Assembly: GCF_000017805.1 (NCBI RefSeq)
Contig: NC_009767.1
Location: forward strand, 5,659,299-5,723,298
Length of the DNA: 64,000 nt
Direction of reading: 5' to 3'
DNA from: Roseiflexus castenholzii DSM 13941
Lineage (GTDB): Bacteria; Chloroflexota; Chloroflexia; Chloroflexales; Roseiflexaceae
Each line of letters opens with the position of its first letter. Position 1 is the first letter of the stretch. Below, piece after piece: positions 1 through 8,871 of the stretch. The position numbers and the translations under genes were made by a program. The notes beneath the pieces are model-generated. The model was not told the DNA's origin and made no database searches. It saw only the letters and a list, made by a program, of their open reading frames with translations.

Positions 1-210
1 GCGTATGTGTTCGGCGGCGTCACGGGAGCGGGCACCGATGTGTTGGTGGCGATATTCCAGAACTTTGGCGCCAGTGTGTTAGGCGCTTCATTCATGCAGG
101 GTGCTGTTTCCGACCCGCTCGATAAGACGATCACGTACCTGATTGTCTGGGCGATCATCAGTGCGCTGCCGAAACGCCTGCTTGCGCGCTTCGGCGTTCA
201 CGACAAGTAA
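1..210 (+). CDS. ECF transporter S component, C-terminal fragment
   Basis: This is the last 69 codons of a membrane protein whose start lies left of the window; the frame is open from base 1. The visible part has a Gly-rich segment, a hydrophobic helix and a closing helix that contains DKTITYLIVW followed by a basic tail ending LPKRLLARF. That ending is typical of the substrate-binding (S) subunit of energy-coupling-factor importers. The identity is supported mainly by the neighbours, because the T subunit begins 14 bases after the stop and the ATPase follows. The substrate cannot be told from this fragment. Confidence 0.6.
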   Translation, partial: AYVFGGVTGAGTDVLVAIFQNFGASVLGASFMQGAVSDPLDKTITYLIVWAIISALPKRLLARFGVHDK

Positions 211-223
211 CTGTTTCGCTGCC

Positions 224-1006
224 GTGCAACGCACCGGTCTGTTTATCGAACGCGCCGGTTTTCTCCAGCGGTTGAACCCGTTGACGAAAGGAACCGGCGC
301 AGTGTTGCTCATTGGCATGACGTTCCTGCTCCCTGCGCCGCTGACAGGAGCGATACTTTTGCCTGGTGTGCTGCTGCCGCTGGCGTTCGCATCGCTGGTG
401 GCGAGTCGCTTTCTCGATGTGCTGGTAAAAACGCTGCTGCCGGTGCTGATCTCGCTGGCGCTGGTGCAGGGGTTGTTCTTTCCCACCGCCGATCCGACAA
501 CCATTGCCATCGGTCCGCTTCTGTTCCGTCGCGCCGGGCTTCAATTCGCGCTCGACACCGGCAGCCGGTTGCTGATCGTTGCCGGAGCGCCACTGCTGCT
601 GTTTCAGACAACGCATCCCGGAACGCTGGTGCAGGCGCTCATCCAGAGCGGTATGCCACGCTCAATCGGGTACATCTTGCTGGTGGCGCTGCAACTCATT
701 CCTGCGATCAGCGAGCGCGCCGTGGGAGTGGCGGAAGCGCAACGCGCGCGCGGTTTGGAAACTGAAGGGAACGTGCTGCGACGTGTGCGCGGCGTGCTTC
801 CGCTCGTCAGCCCGCTGATCGTTGGCGCCCTGGTCGAAGCGGAGGAGCGCGCCATGGCGATTGAGGCGCGCGCCTTCAATGCGCCCGGTCCGAAAACGTG
901 GCTGCGCGACATTCCCGATCCGCGCGCTGAACAGATTGTGCGGATTGGGATGCTGGCGGCGCTGGGAGCGCTGATCGTCTGGCGTGTTGCGACGCTCTTC
1001 TCATAA
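224..1006 (+). CDS. ecfT: ECF transporter transmembrane T component (EcfT)
   Basis: This is the membrane scaffold that couples the S subunit to the ATPases of an energy-coupling-factor importer. The 260-residue product has about five hydrophobic helices. It also carries the two short Ala-Arg motifs near the C-terminus through which EcfT proteins contact the ATPases: EAQRARGLE, then EARAFN about 45 residues later. The GTG at 224 was chosen because an in-frame ATG at 143 lies inside the S gene and encodes a cysteine- and arginine-rich stretch unlike the family. It sits between the S fragment and the ATPase and is almost certainly co-transcribed with both. Confidence 0.8.
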   Translation: MQRTGLFIERAGFLQRLNPLTKGTGAVLLIGMTFLLPAPLTGAILLPGVLLPLAFASLVASRFLDVLVKTLLPVLISLALVQGLFFPTADPTTIAIGPLLFRRAGLQFALDTGSRLLIVAGAPLLLFQTTHPGTLVQALIQSGMPRSIGYILLVALQLIPAISERAVGVAEAQRARGLETEGNVLRRVRGVLPLVSPLIVGALVEAEERAMAIEARAFNAPGPKTWLRDIPDPRAEQIVRIGMLAALGALIVWRVATLFS

Positions 1007-1063
1007 GGCGATCAGCGCTTGACCTATCGTGATCCCATCTCCACCACGATCCTGTGGTTCACC

Positions 1064-2770
1064 ATGAACAATATGGGGCAACAACACACCCCTATTGCGC
1101 TGCACCGTGTGACCTTCACCTACGCGGGAGCAACCGAACCGGCGTTGCGCAACGTAACGCTTACGGTTCCTGCCGGTCAGATCTGCGCAGTTATCGGCAG
1201 GGCCGGCGCCGGCAAAAGCACCCTCTGCGCGCTCTGCGCCGGCTTCGTGCCGCACTTCTTTCGCGGTCGTCTCGACGGTGATGCGTCGGTTGATGGATTG
1301 GCGATAGCCACCCATCCCATCGCCGAACTGGTGCGTCATGTGGCGCTGGTCGGCAGCAACGCCTTCAGCCAGATCTCCGGCGCGCGGTTCACCGTGTACG
1401 ACGAAGTGGCATTTGGGCTGGAAAATCTCGGCGTGCCGCGAGAAGAGATGATCGCGCGCGTCGAATGGGCGCTTCAGGCGCTTGGCATCGACCATCTGCG
1501 TGACCGTTCGCCTTATGCGCTGTCGGGTGGGCAGCAGCAGCGCATGGTCATTGCCGCTGCGCTGGCGATGCGCCCGCCGGTGCTGGCGCTCGATGAGCCA
1601 ACTGCGCAGCTCGACCCGCCGGCGATGGCGGAATTGGCAGATGTGCTGCGGGCGCTGAGCCGGCAAGGGATGACCATTCTGGTTGCCGAACATCGGTTGG
1701 AATGGGTTGCCGACGTGGCGGAACGGGTGGTGGCGCTGGATCGCGGCGCCGTTCTCGCCGATGGCGCGCCTGCCGATGTGCTGACCGATCCGCGACTGTG
1801 CGAGCGTGGCATCGGTTGGACCCGTCCGACGAAAATAGCGGCACAGGCGCGCACCGACGGACGCTGGCCACCGAATCGTCCTCTGCCGATCACGGTTGCC
1901 GACCTTGTGGCGGGATTGCGCGCCATAGCCACAGGTCAGCATCCTGCGTCTGCACAGGATGGCGCCATCGATTCAACGGGAGTCCAGCCAACGAGTGTAC
2001 AGCGGATGACACACAGCACCGAACCTATCGTGACACTCGATGAGGTGCATTTTACGTACCCGACCGGCGTTGAGGCGTTGCGTGGCGCATCGCTGGCGGT
2101 GCGACGCGGTGAGCGGATTGCGCTGGTGGGGCGAAACGGTGCGGGAAAGAGCACGCTGGTGCGACATCTGAACGGTCTGTTGCGCCCGTCGCGCGGGCGC
2201 GCCCTGGTGAACGGCATTGACACGCGGACAACCACTGTAGCGCGGTGCGCTCGTCATGTCGGCGTCGTCTTCCAGGATGTGCGCAATCAACTGTTTGCCC
2301 GCACCGTGCGCGACGAGATCCGTTTTGGACCACAAAACCTGGGATTTGCGCCGGAAAAGGTCGAGGCATTGACCGAGACGGCGATCGATGCGCTCGATCT
2401 GCGCGATGTCGTCAATGAGCATCCCTACGATCTGCCGCCTGCCCGTCGTCGTCTTGTGGCGGTTGCCGCAGTTCTGGCGATGGACACGGCGCTGCTGGTG
2501 CTCGATGAACCGACTGCCGGGCTTGACAACGCCAGCATCGATGTGCTGGCGCGGCTGATCGACGATCTTGCGACACGCCAGCGGAGTGTGCTGGTCGTCA
2601 GTCACGACCTCGATTTCTGTTACGAGACGCTTGATCGTGTTGTTCTCATGCGCGATGGGCGGATCGCGCTCGACAAACGTTTTGCAGAACTCGACCGGGC
2701 GCAGATGGAAGCGCTCGACAGTGATGTCGGGTTGCCCATCACGCTGCGCCTGCGTTACGTAAACCCATAG
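1064..2770 (+). CDS. ECF transporter ATPase with two fused ABC domains (EcfA)
   Basis: This is the energising subunit of the importer encoded by the two genes before it. It has two ABC ATPase domains in one chain of 568 residues. Domain 1 has Walker A GRAGAGKST near residue 45, an intact LSGGQ signature near 153 and Walker B with LALDEPT near 175. Domain 2 has Walker A GRNGAGKST near 356 and LLVLDEPTAGLD near 478. Its signature is degenerate: LPPAR stands where LSGGQ is expected (bases 2432-2446). One of the two composite ATP sites may therefore be weak. An ATG at 1073 is an alternative start. A TTG at 1019 would add a non-homologous leader. Confidence 0.85.
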   Translation: MNNMGQQHTPIALHRVTFTYAGATEPALRNVTLTVPAGQICAVIGRAGAGKSTLCALCAGFVPHFFRGRLDGDASVDGLAIATHPIAELVRHVALVGSNAFSQISGARFTVYDEVAFGLENLGVPREEMIARVEWALQALGIDHLRDRSPYALSGGQQQRMVIAAALAMRPPVLALDEPTAQLDPPAMAELADVLRALSRQGMTILVAEHRLEWVADVAERVVALDRGAVLADGAPADVLTDPRLCERGIGWTRPTKIAAQARTDGRWPPNRPLPITVADLVAGLRAIATGQHPASAQDGAIDSTGVQPTSVQRMTHSTEPIVTLDEVHFTYPTGVEALRGASLAVRRGERIALVGRNGAGKSTLVRHLNGLLRPSRGRALVNGIDTRTTTVARCARHVGVVFQDVRNQLFARTVRDEIRFGPQNLGFAPEKVEALTETAIDALDLRDVVNEHPYDLPPARRRLVAVAAVLAMDTALLVLDEPTAGLDNASIDVLARLIDDLATRQRSVLVVSHDLDFCYETLDRVVLMRDGRIALDKRFAELDRAQMEALDSDVGLPITLRLRYVNP

Positions 2771-2790
2771 CAACCAGGAGTCATCGCGGG

Positions 2791-2819
2791 TTCACCAGGA
2801 TTGCGAAGTGGTGTACAAT
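2791..2819 (+). promoter_or_regulatory. Probable sigma-70-type promoter for the TPR-phrB operon
   Basis: TTCACC (2791-2796) is followed after exactly 17 bases by TACAAT (2814-2819). It lies in the gap between the ECF ATPase stop and the TPR gene start at 2852, giving a leader of about 25 bases. The -35 matches consensus at 4 of 6 bases and the -10 at 5 of 6. Confidence 0.5.
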
Positions 2820-2851
2820 GCTCGCAATATATGTGACGCAGAGAGGCGCGT

Positions 2852-3934
2852 ATGACTATGCCTTCCGATCCGACCATTCCTGCACCGCCACAAACCGGTC
2901 GCACCCCGACAGAGCGCATCCGTGAAGAGCCGATCGGTTTGTGGGCGCAATTGTTGACTGCGTTCCGCGACCTGAGCGGCGCATTCGATGCATTCGCCAA
3001 CGATGCCAACCCGGAGGTGCGCGCTCTGGGGCGCGCCGCGCGCGCGCGGCGCCCGCAACAGGCGAACGATTACTTCGCAATCGGCGATCTTTGCGCCCGC
3101 CTGACGGCGCAGGGCGCGACACTCAGCCAGACGTATGCCGCCAAGACGGTTGCAGCGTACACCAGAGCAGGGGAGTTGTCGAGCCGGGATCTGCCTGCCG
3201 CGCGACGCGCCATTATCGCATTTGCGTTCTGGATCGCAGATGCAGCGCGCACTCTGGGCAACTACGAATCGATTGAGACGGCGCTGCTGATCTGTGAGCA
3301 GGCACGACGACTGATAAGCGGCGCAGGGTTGAGTCATGACGAACGGCGCTTGCAGATGACCGAAGATCGCCTGCGTGAGCAGATGACGCGTATGTTCGAG
3401 GGTGAAAGCGCATCTGCGGATAAACGCGCCAGCGCCGAACGAGAAAGCCGTATGCTCTGCGACCAGGGACAGATTCTGTTGCGCCAGGGGCGCCCTCAGG
3501 AGGCATTCGAGCGTTTCGAGGCGGCGCTGGCGGCATCGGACACCAATCAGAGCGCCTGGCTCTGGCGCGCGATGGCGCTCACCGATCTCGGTCGCTTCGA
3601 TGATGCGCTCGCCAGTTATGATCGAGCGCTGGCGCTCGAACCGGAGAGCGCCGGTGTGTGGAACAACAAAGGGGCGCTCCTGATGGAACTCGGACGCCTT
3701 GAGGCGGCGCTGGAGTGCTTTGAGCGCGCCATCGACCTGGCTGCGCCGATTTCGACGGTGAAGGCGGTCTACTGGCTCAATCGCGGTAAAGTGCTCTATA
3801 TGCTGGGGCGCTACGCCGAAGCGCGCGATGCGCTGATGCACTCGCATGAGCTCGAACCTTCTCCTGAAAGCGCCGCAGGAATTGCCGCTTGTCGTGAGCG
3901 TCTCGAAGGTTCTACCGGTTCTAACGTTCTATGA
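2852..3934 (+). CDS. Tetratricopeptide-repeat protein
   Basis: This is a 360-residue soluble protein with no signal peptide. The N-terminal two thirds is helical and Ala/Arg-rich, with no family I recognise. Residues about 210-345 hold at least three TPR units; recognisable cores include AWLWRAMALTDLGRFDDALA, VWNNKGALLMELGRLEAAL and YWLNRGKVLYMLGRYAEA. TPRs are protein-protein interaction scaffolds, so no reaction is inferred. Its stop overlaps the photolyase start by 4 bases (ATGA), so the two are translationally coupled. Whether it has a role in light or DNA-damage responses is not shown by the sequence. Confidence 0.75.
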   Translation: MTMPSDPTIPAPPQTGRTPTERIREEPIGLWAQLLTAFRDLSGAFDAFANDANPEVRALGRAARARRPQQANDYFAIGDLCARLTAQGATLSQTYAAKTVAAYTRAGELSSRDLPAARRAIIAFAFWIADAARTLGNYESIETALLICEQARRLISGAGLSHDERRLQMTEDRLREQMTRMFEGESASADKRASAERESRMLCDQGQILLRQGRPQEAFERFEAALAASDTNQSAWLWRAMALTDLGRFDDALASYDRALALEPESAGVWNNKGALLMELGRLEAALECFERAIDLAAPISTVKAVYWLNRGKVLYMLGRYAEARDALMHSHELEPSPESAAGIAACRERLEGSTGSNVL

Positions 3935-5394
3935 TCTGGATCCACTGGTTTCGCCGCGATCTGCGTCTGCACGACAATCCAGCGTTGCACACCGCCAGCA
4001 TTCGGAGCGATGGGCGAGTCATCCCGCTCTTCATCCTTGACGACGCCATTCTGCATGCGCCACGCACCGGCGCCGCGCGTATCGCGTTCATGATCGCCGC
4101 ACTGCGCGATCTCGACGCCAACCTGCGCGCGCGCGGCAGTCGCCTGGTGATCCGGCGTGGACGGACGCTCGACGTGATCCGCGCCATGGTGCAGGAAACC
4201 GGCGCCACCGGCGTTGCCTGGAACCGTGACTACACCCCGTTTGCGCGACGGCGCGATGCGCAGGTCGAAGCGGCGCTGCGTGATCTGAACGTCGAGACCT
4301 CTATTGCGGAAGACGCGGTCGTCTTCAGTCCCGACGACGTGCGTACCGGCGATGGACGCCCCTATACGGTGTACACGCCTTACCGGCGACGCTGGCGCGC
4401 GCTGACAGAACAGCGGCGCGCGGAGGTGCTGCGCGCGATCGAGCCGCCGCTTTTGCGCCCGGCGCCCGAAGCCGTTGCAGATCAGACAGTTCCAGACCAT
4501 GCAGACCTCGGCATCGTGGTTTCCCAACGCATTCCTCCAGGCGGCGAAACGCATGGCGCTGCGCGACTGGCGGCATTTGTCGATCTGGCTGCCGCACACA
4601 GCATCGCGGGCTACGCAGAAGGGCGCGATCTGCTGGCAGAACCGGCGACCTCGCGCCTGTCGCCCTACCTGCGGTTTGGGTGCGTGGCGCCGCGGCAGGC
4701 GCTGCGCGCAGCGCTGCGCCTGCTCGACATCGTCGGCGATGATCACCGTACCGTCCGATCGATTGAAACCTGGATCGGGGAACTCGCCTGGCGCGATTTC
4801 TACTATCAGATTCTATGGCACTACCCGCATGTGGTGCGCCGATCGTTCAAACCGCAGTACGATGCGCTGGCGTGGGAAAACGACCCGGCGCTGTTCGACG
4901 CCTGGAAGGAAGGTCGCACCGGCTACCCGATCATTGATGCTGCTATGCACCAGTTGCGTCAGGAAGCCTGGATGCACAACCGGGCGCGCATGATCGTCGC
5001 TTCGTTTCTGACGAAAGATCTGTTGATCGACTGGCGCTGGGGCGAACGCTACTTTATGCAGCAACTGGTCGATGGCGATCACGCCGCCAATAATGGCGGA
5101 TGGCAGTGGAGCGCCGGGACAGGCACCGATGCACAACCCTACTTCCGAATCTTCAATCCGGTCAGTCAGGGACAAAAATTCGATCCAAAGGGCTTGTATG
5201 TGCGCCGCTATCTGCCAGAACTGGCGCAGGTTCCAGACCGCTACATCCACGCGCCGTGGACAATGCCGCGCGCAGAACAGCAACGGTGCGGCGTTGTCAT
5301 CGGGCGCGACTACCCCGCGCCGATTGTCGATCATGCAGAACGACGAATGCGCGCACTGGCGCTCTATCGCGCAGTATCGTCGGTTGCGCTTTAG
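3931..5394 (+). CDS. phrB: Deoxyribodipyrimidine photolyase (class I)
   Basis: This enzyme uses blue light and reduced FAD to split cyclobutane pyrimidine dimers. At 487 residues it has the normal photolyase length. The N-terminal antenna domain opens with HWFRRDLRLHDNPAL. The C-terminal FAD domain contains TSRLSPYLRFG, WIGELAWRDFYYQ, GYPIIDAAMHQLRQ, WMHNRARM and DGDHAANNGGWQWSAGTGTD, the FAD and dimer-binding signatures of class I enzymes. The asparagine-containing NNGGWQW motif supports photolyase rather than cryptochrome. It is translationally coupled to the TPR gene by a 4-base overlap. Photoprotection fits a sunlit organism. Confidence 0.95.
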   Translation: MIWIHWFRRDLRLHDNPALHTASIRSDGRVIPLFILDDAILHAPRTGAARIAFMIAALRDLDANLRARGSRLVIRRGRTLDVIRAMVQETGATGVAWNRDYTPFARRRDAQVEAALRDLNVETSIAEDAVVFSPDDVRTGDGRPYTVYTPYRRRWRALTEQRRAEVLRAIEPPLLRPAPEAVADQTVPDHADLGIVVSQRIPPGGETHGAARLAAFVDLAAAHSIAGYAEGRDLLAEPATSRLSPYLRFGCVAPRQALRAALRLLDIVGDDHRTVRSIETWIGELAWRDFYYQILWHYPHVVRRSFKPQYDALAWENDPALFDAWKEGRTGYPIIDAAMHQLRQEAWMHNRARMIVASFLTKDLLIDWRWGERYFMQQLVDGDHAANNGGWQWSAGTGTDAQPYFRIFNPVSQGQKFDPKGLYVRRYLPELAQVPDRYIHAPWTMPRAEQQRCGVVIGRDYPAPIVDHAERRMRALALYRAVSSVAL

Positions 5395-5842
5395 GTGCGA
5401 CAATGCTATAGTTAGAGTGTAACGGAGCGTCAGGCGTTCGTGTTTGAGCGCCGGACCTGTGATATGTTTCGGTTGTTTGTTTGTACGTTGACAAGTTATA
5501 GGCTCCTCGAACAGCGCAATGGTTAGATATTCCTGCGGTGGTTCGTTCTTTGGTGGAAAGAGATGGCCGGGCTGTGACATTATTGCACAGCCTGCCTGCA
5601 ATATTGACACCGCAGGTCTCACCGCGCATTCGCGGGCTTTGGTCTTTTCACAGGCGGATGATGCGCAATGATGCCGCAGTCGGAAGCGAACGCTCCGGAC
5701 ACAGGCGCTTCCGCTCCGGGCATTGTCGCGCGTCTGGCGTTCTGAAGGTATGACGCCCCGCCGAGGAAGGCGCCTGGCTCGCGTGTGATCCTTGGAGCCG
5801 CTGCTTGACGACACCAAGAATCAGGAGAAGATTAAACGACCC
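5395..5842. other. Intergenic region with no recognised gene
   Basis: This holds 448 bases between phrB and the NYN-domain gene. A TTGACA occurs at 5488-5493, but I see no acceptable -10 at 16-18 bases. An AGGAG at 5823-5827 lies about 15 bases before the ATG at 5843. No RNA gene, repeat or convincing terminator was found. Confidence 0.5.
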
Positions 5843-8206
5843 ATGGCTACCGACAATCCGCGTCTCGACGTCGCTGTGTTCATCGACTTCGAGAACGTCT
5901 ACGTCAGTGTCCGCGACAAACTCGACGTCAATCCAAACTTTGAAATCATCATGGATCGCGTTGCGGACCTGGGACGGGTGGTGATCGCCCGCGCATACGC
6001 CGACTGGTATCGCTATCCGAGAGTAACGAGCGCCCTGTACGCCAATGGCATCGAGCCGATGTATGTCCCGACCTATTACTATGATCGCGATCTGGGTCGG
6101 ACGGGGCGCGCCATCAAGAACAGCGTCGATATGAATCTCTGTATCGACGCGATGAAAACACTGTACACCAACCCGAACATCGGCAAATTCGTGCTCGCCA
6201 CCGGCGACCGCGATTTTATTCCGCTGGTGAATGCGATCCGCCAGCATGGCAAGGAAGTCATTATTATCGGAGTGGGGGGCGCCGCTTCGGGGCACCTTGC
6301 CCAAAGCGCCGATGAGTTCATCTTCTACGAGCAATTGCTGGGCAAGAAGCCGCAGCCGCTGCAAGCCGATGCGCCGCGTATCCGCATGCCAGAGCGCGGG
6401 CGCGATGTTGAGGAGGTAGTGGAACCTGCGCCATCCGTGCGGATGCGCCAGGAAGCGCAATCGGCGGAGCACACGCCGCCGCCTGAACCACCCGCTCCCG
6501 AAACCGCGCGTGAAGAAACCGACATTTACGACATGCTCGTGCGGGCAGTGCATCTGGCGCGCGAACGAGGGTATGTCTGCTCTTTCGGCTCGCTCAAACT
6601 CGTGATGAAAGAGTTGATGGGTGGGGAGTTCAAGGAGAGTAAGTATCGCGACTCGACCGGCAAGCCGTTCGCAAAGTTCAAAGATTTTGCCCTCGAAGCC
6701 GAGCGCCGCGGCAAGGTGCAGGTTTTTACGAGCGGCGCCGTCGTCGAAGTCTTTCTGCCCGGCGAGGACCCGTACAAACTTTCGCAGTTCGCCCAGGACC
6801 TCAAAGAAGAACCGCCGGTCAGCACGTCCACCACGCCGGTGCACGTCGATGCCCATATCGATGGTCGCCCGGTCTCGAGCAGCCGCCGCCGTCGCCGCCG
6901 TCGCAGCAGCACAACTCGCACAACAATCTCGCCCGATACGATCACTGCCCCATCGCAGGATGAGTTCGTCGTGCATGAGGACGTGACCGACGAATTGATG
7001 ACGGAGGCGCTGCACGACGTGATGAACGGCGAATCCGCCGCGACGGACGTGGTCTTCGAGGAATTGCTCGACCGCCTGGAAGCCGAGCGTGAGCGACAGG
7101 AAGCGCTTGCATCGTTCGATGTGCCGATTGACGAGCCAATGCTTGATGAGTTGCCCGATCTGGAGGAGGAGCCGGATGTGACGATATCGGGCGACAGTCT
7201 GGTGGAAGAACCGATTCTGGCAGCGCCTGAACCGGACGATCAGATGATGATTATGGATAGGCCGGTTGAGCTGTCGGAGCCATTTGCGACGCCTGAAACA
7301 CCGGTTGGTGAACCAACAGCGCACCTGCCGGAGACGCCTCCCTTCACCGACGCCGAGTGGCAGATGTTGCGCGAGGTGGTCGTTTCGGCGGGACGTCCTT
7401 TGTCGTTCGCACAGATCCACGATCTGATGCGGGGCGCCCGCAACAACGCCGGCATCGTTCGCACGAACGAAGAACTGCGGTCGCTGATCAAGCAGGCGAT
7501 TAACACCGGTGTCCTTCGCCGCAGCGGCAAAGGCGCCCGCGTCGTGTATCACCTGGCGCCCTACGAAACATCCGCAGCGACAGAAGGCGTCGATGCCTCT
7601 GCGGTCAAGGCATCGGAAGAGGCGGCGTCTGAGCCGTCGATTATCAGGGACGCTGTCGAGACGATGGTTGTGTCCGAGGCATCTGCGCCTGCGCCTGCAT
7701 TGGAGTCGCCTGAAATCGTTGCTGCCGAACCACTCGCTGCCGCTGACGTATTACCAGCGGATGTGACCGACGAGATGCCGCAGGGAAAGGTTCCTGAAGA
7801 AACAGAGACCGCTGCCGAACCAGAAGTGTTGGCGCCTGCGCCGGACGCAGTGGAAGAAGGCGTCGTCGCTCATGGTGTGGAGTCGCCGCCGGTCGTAGCG
7901 GAAGGATCGGTGATGGCGGAGGAGACGCCACGTGAGACGTCGGTCACCGTCGGCGTCCCGGCAGAGGCGCCGGTGACAGCAGTTGACGATCACGCAACCG
8001 CAGAGTCAAAGGTTGTCGACCAACCGACGCCACGCCGTCGTCGCACTACTGTGCGCACGAACGCAGAAGCCGATCAAACGACGGCGGAAGCGCGTCCAAC
8101 ACGTTCACGCAGCAAAGCTGCCGTTACCGCGCCGACCGAAGAAGCGCCGCGTCCGACACGGCGGCGCAAGAAAGTCGAGACGACTGAAGAACCGACTGAG
8201 GTGTGA
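5843..8206 (+). CDS. NYN-domain putative RNase with LOTUS/OST-HTH domain and long charged tail
   Basis: The product has 787 residues. Residues about 8-165 form a NYN (LabA/DUF88) PIN-like nuclease fold, with conserved acidic motifs VFIDFENVY, then SVDMNLCIDAM, then LATGDRDFIPLV and a GVGGAASGHLAQSADEFI ending. Residues about 215-300 match an OST-HTH/LOTUS winged helix (DIYDMLVRAVHLARERGY, then FKESKYRD and KFKDFALEAERRGKV). A second helix-turn-helix-like block lies near residues 500-570. The remaining linkers and tail are Ala/Glu/Pro-rich, with basic patches (SSRRRRRRRS) and a basic C-terminus. An RNA-binding nuclease role is inferred from the domains. The start is the ATG at 5843; a TTG at 5792 is a weaker alternative. 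Confidence 0.8.
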   Translation: MATDNPRLDVAVFIDFENVYVSVRDKLDVNPNFEIIMDRVADLGRVVIARAYADWYRYPRVTSALYANGIEPMYVPTYYYDRDLGRTGRAIKNSVDMNLCIDAMKTLYTNPNIGKFVLATGDRDFIPLVNAIRQHGKEVIIIGVGGAASGHLAQSADEFIFYEQLLGKKPQPLQADAPRIRMPERGRDVEEVVEPAPSVRMRQEAQSAEHTPPPEPPAPETAREETDIYDMLVRAVHLARERGYVCSFGSLKLVMKELMGGEFKESKYRDSTGKPFAKFKDFALEAERRGKVQVFTSGAVVEVFLPGEDPYKLSQFAQDLKEEPPVSTSTTPVHVDAHIDGRPVSSSRRRRRRRSSTTRTTISPDTITAPSQDEFVVHEDVTDELMTEALHDVMNGESAATDVVFEELLDRLEAERERQEALASFDVPIDEPMLDELPDLEEEPDVTISGDSLVEEPILAAPEPDDQMMIMDRPVELSEPFATPETPVGEPTAHLPETPPFTDAEWQMLREVVVSAGRPLSFAQIHDLMRGARNNAGIVRTNEELRSLIKQAINTGVLRRSGKGARVVYHLAPYETSAATEGVDASAVKASEEAASEPSIIRDAVETMVVSEASAPAPALESPEIVAAEPLAAADVLPADVTDEMPQGKVPEETETAAEPEVLAPAPDAVEEGVVAHGVESPPVVAEGSVMAEETPRETSVTVGVPAEAPVTAVDDHATAESKVVDQPTPRRRRTTVRTNAEADQTTAEARPTRSRSKAAVTAPTEEAPRPTRRRKKVETTEEPTEV

Positions 8207-8228
8207 ATGATCCCCTTGCGAGCGTGCG

Positions 8229-8867
8229 ATGATCATCAAAATCTGTGGTGTGCGCGCGCGTGACCACGCCCTGACGGCAGTCGATGCCGGCGCCGATATG
8301 CTTGGACTGGTGTTCGCACCTTCGCGCCGTCAGATCACGGTTGAAGACGCCGCATCCATTGCGGAGGCGGCGCGTTTTGCCGCCCGTGGTCGCGGACGAG
8401 CGATCACCCTGATTGGTGTATTCGTTAACGAGACGGTGGAGCGCATCCGTGATATTGCATCCTCCTGCGGTCTTGATGGCGTGCAGTTGAGTGGCGATGA
8501 GCCGGTGATCTATGCGGATGCGCTGGCGCCCTTACTGGTCATCAAAGCCGTTCGCTTCGATGACTCGGCGCAGGAGCGCGCGTGGTTGATACATGACCAG
8601 GCGCATGTGCAATTGCTGGTCGATGCCCGTGTGCCGGGCAATTATGGCGGCGCCGGCGTTGTCGCAGATTGGGAACGCGCGGCTGAACTGGCGCGCCGGC
8701 GCTCATTGATGCTGGCGGGTGGACTGACCCCGGAGAACGTTGCTGATGCCATAACGCGCGTTCGTCCATGGGGTGTCGATGTCAGCAGCGGCGTCGAGAG
8801 CAATGGCGTAAAGGATCACGGAAAGATTCGGGCATTCATCGCAGCCGCGCGCGCTGCTGCCAGATAA
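8229..8867 (+). CDS. trpF: Phosphoribosylanthranilate isomerase
   Basis: This catalyses the Amadori rearrangement of N-(5'-phosphoribosyl)anthranilate, the third step of tryptophan synthesis. The 212-residue TIM barrel starts with the family signature MIIKICGV (catalytic Cys) and continues with GADMLGLVFAPSRRQI, GVFVNETVERI, VQLSGDEP and the phosphate-binding ends LAGGLTPENV and GVDVSSGVESNGVKDHGKI, which also carries the catalytic Asp. No other trp gene lies nearby, so it is detached from the rest of the pathway. It is 22 bases downstream of the NYN gene and 4 bases upstream of the phosphoesterase gene, suggesting co-transcription. Confidence 0.95.
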   Translation: MIIKICGVRARDHALTAVDAGADMLGLVFAPSRRQITVEDAASIAEAARFAARGRGRAITLIGVFVNETVERIRDIASSCGLDGVQLSGDEPVIYADALAPLLVIKAVRFDDSAQERAWLIHDQAHVQLLVDARVPGNYGGAGVVADWERAAELARRRSLMLAGGLTPENVADAITRVRPWGVDVSSGVESNGVKDHGKIRAFIAAARAAAR

Positions 8868-8871
8868 CGTT

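Noticed and set aside
5488..5493. TTGACA as a promoter -35 before the NYN gene
   Set aside because: No -10-like hexamer lies 16-18 bases downstream.
5648..7552. A 634-codon minus-strand frame
   Set aside because: It is antisense to the NYN-LOTUS gene, is His/Arg-rich and has no recognisable domain.
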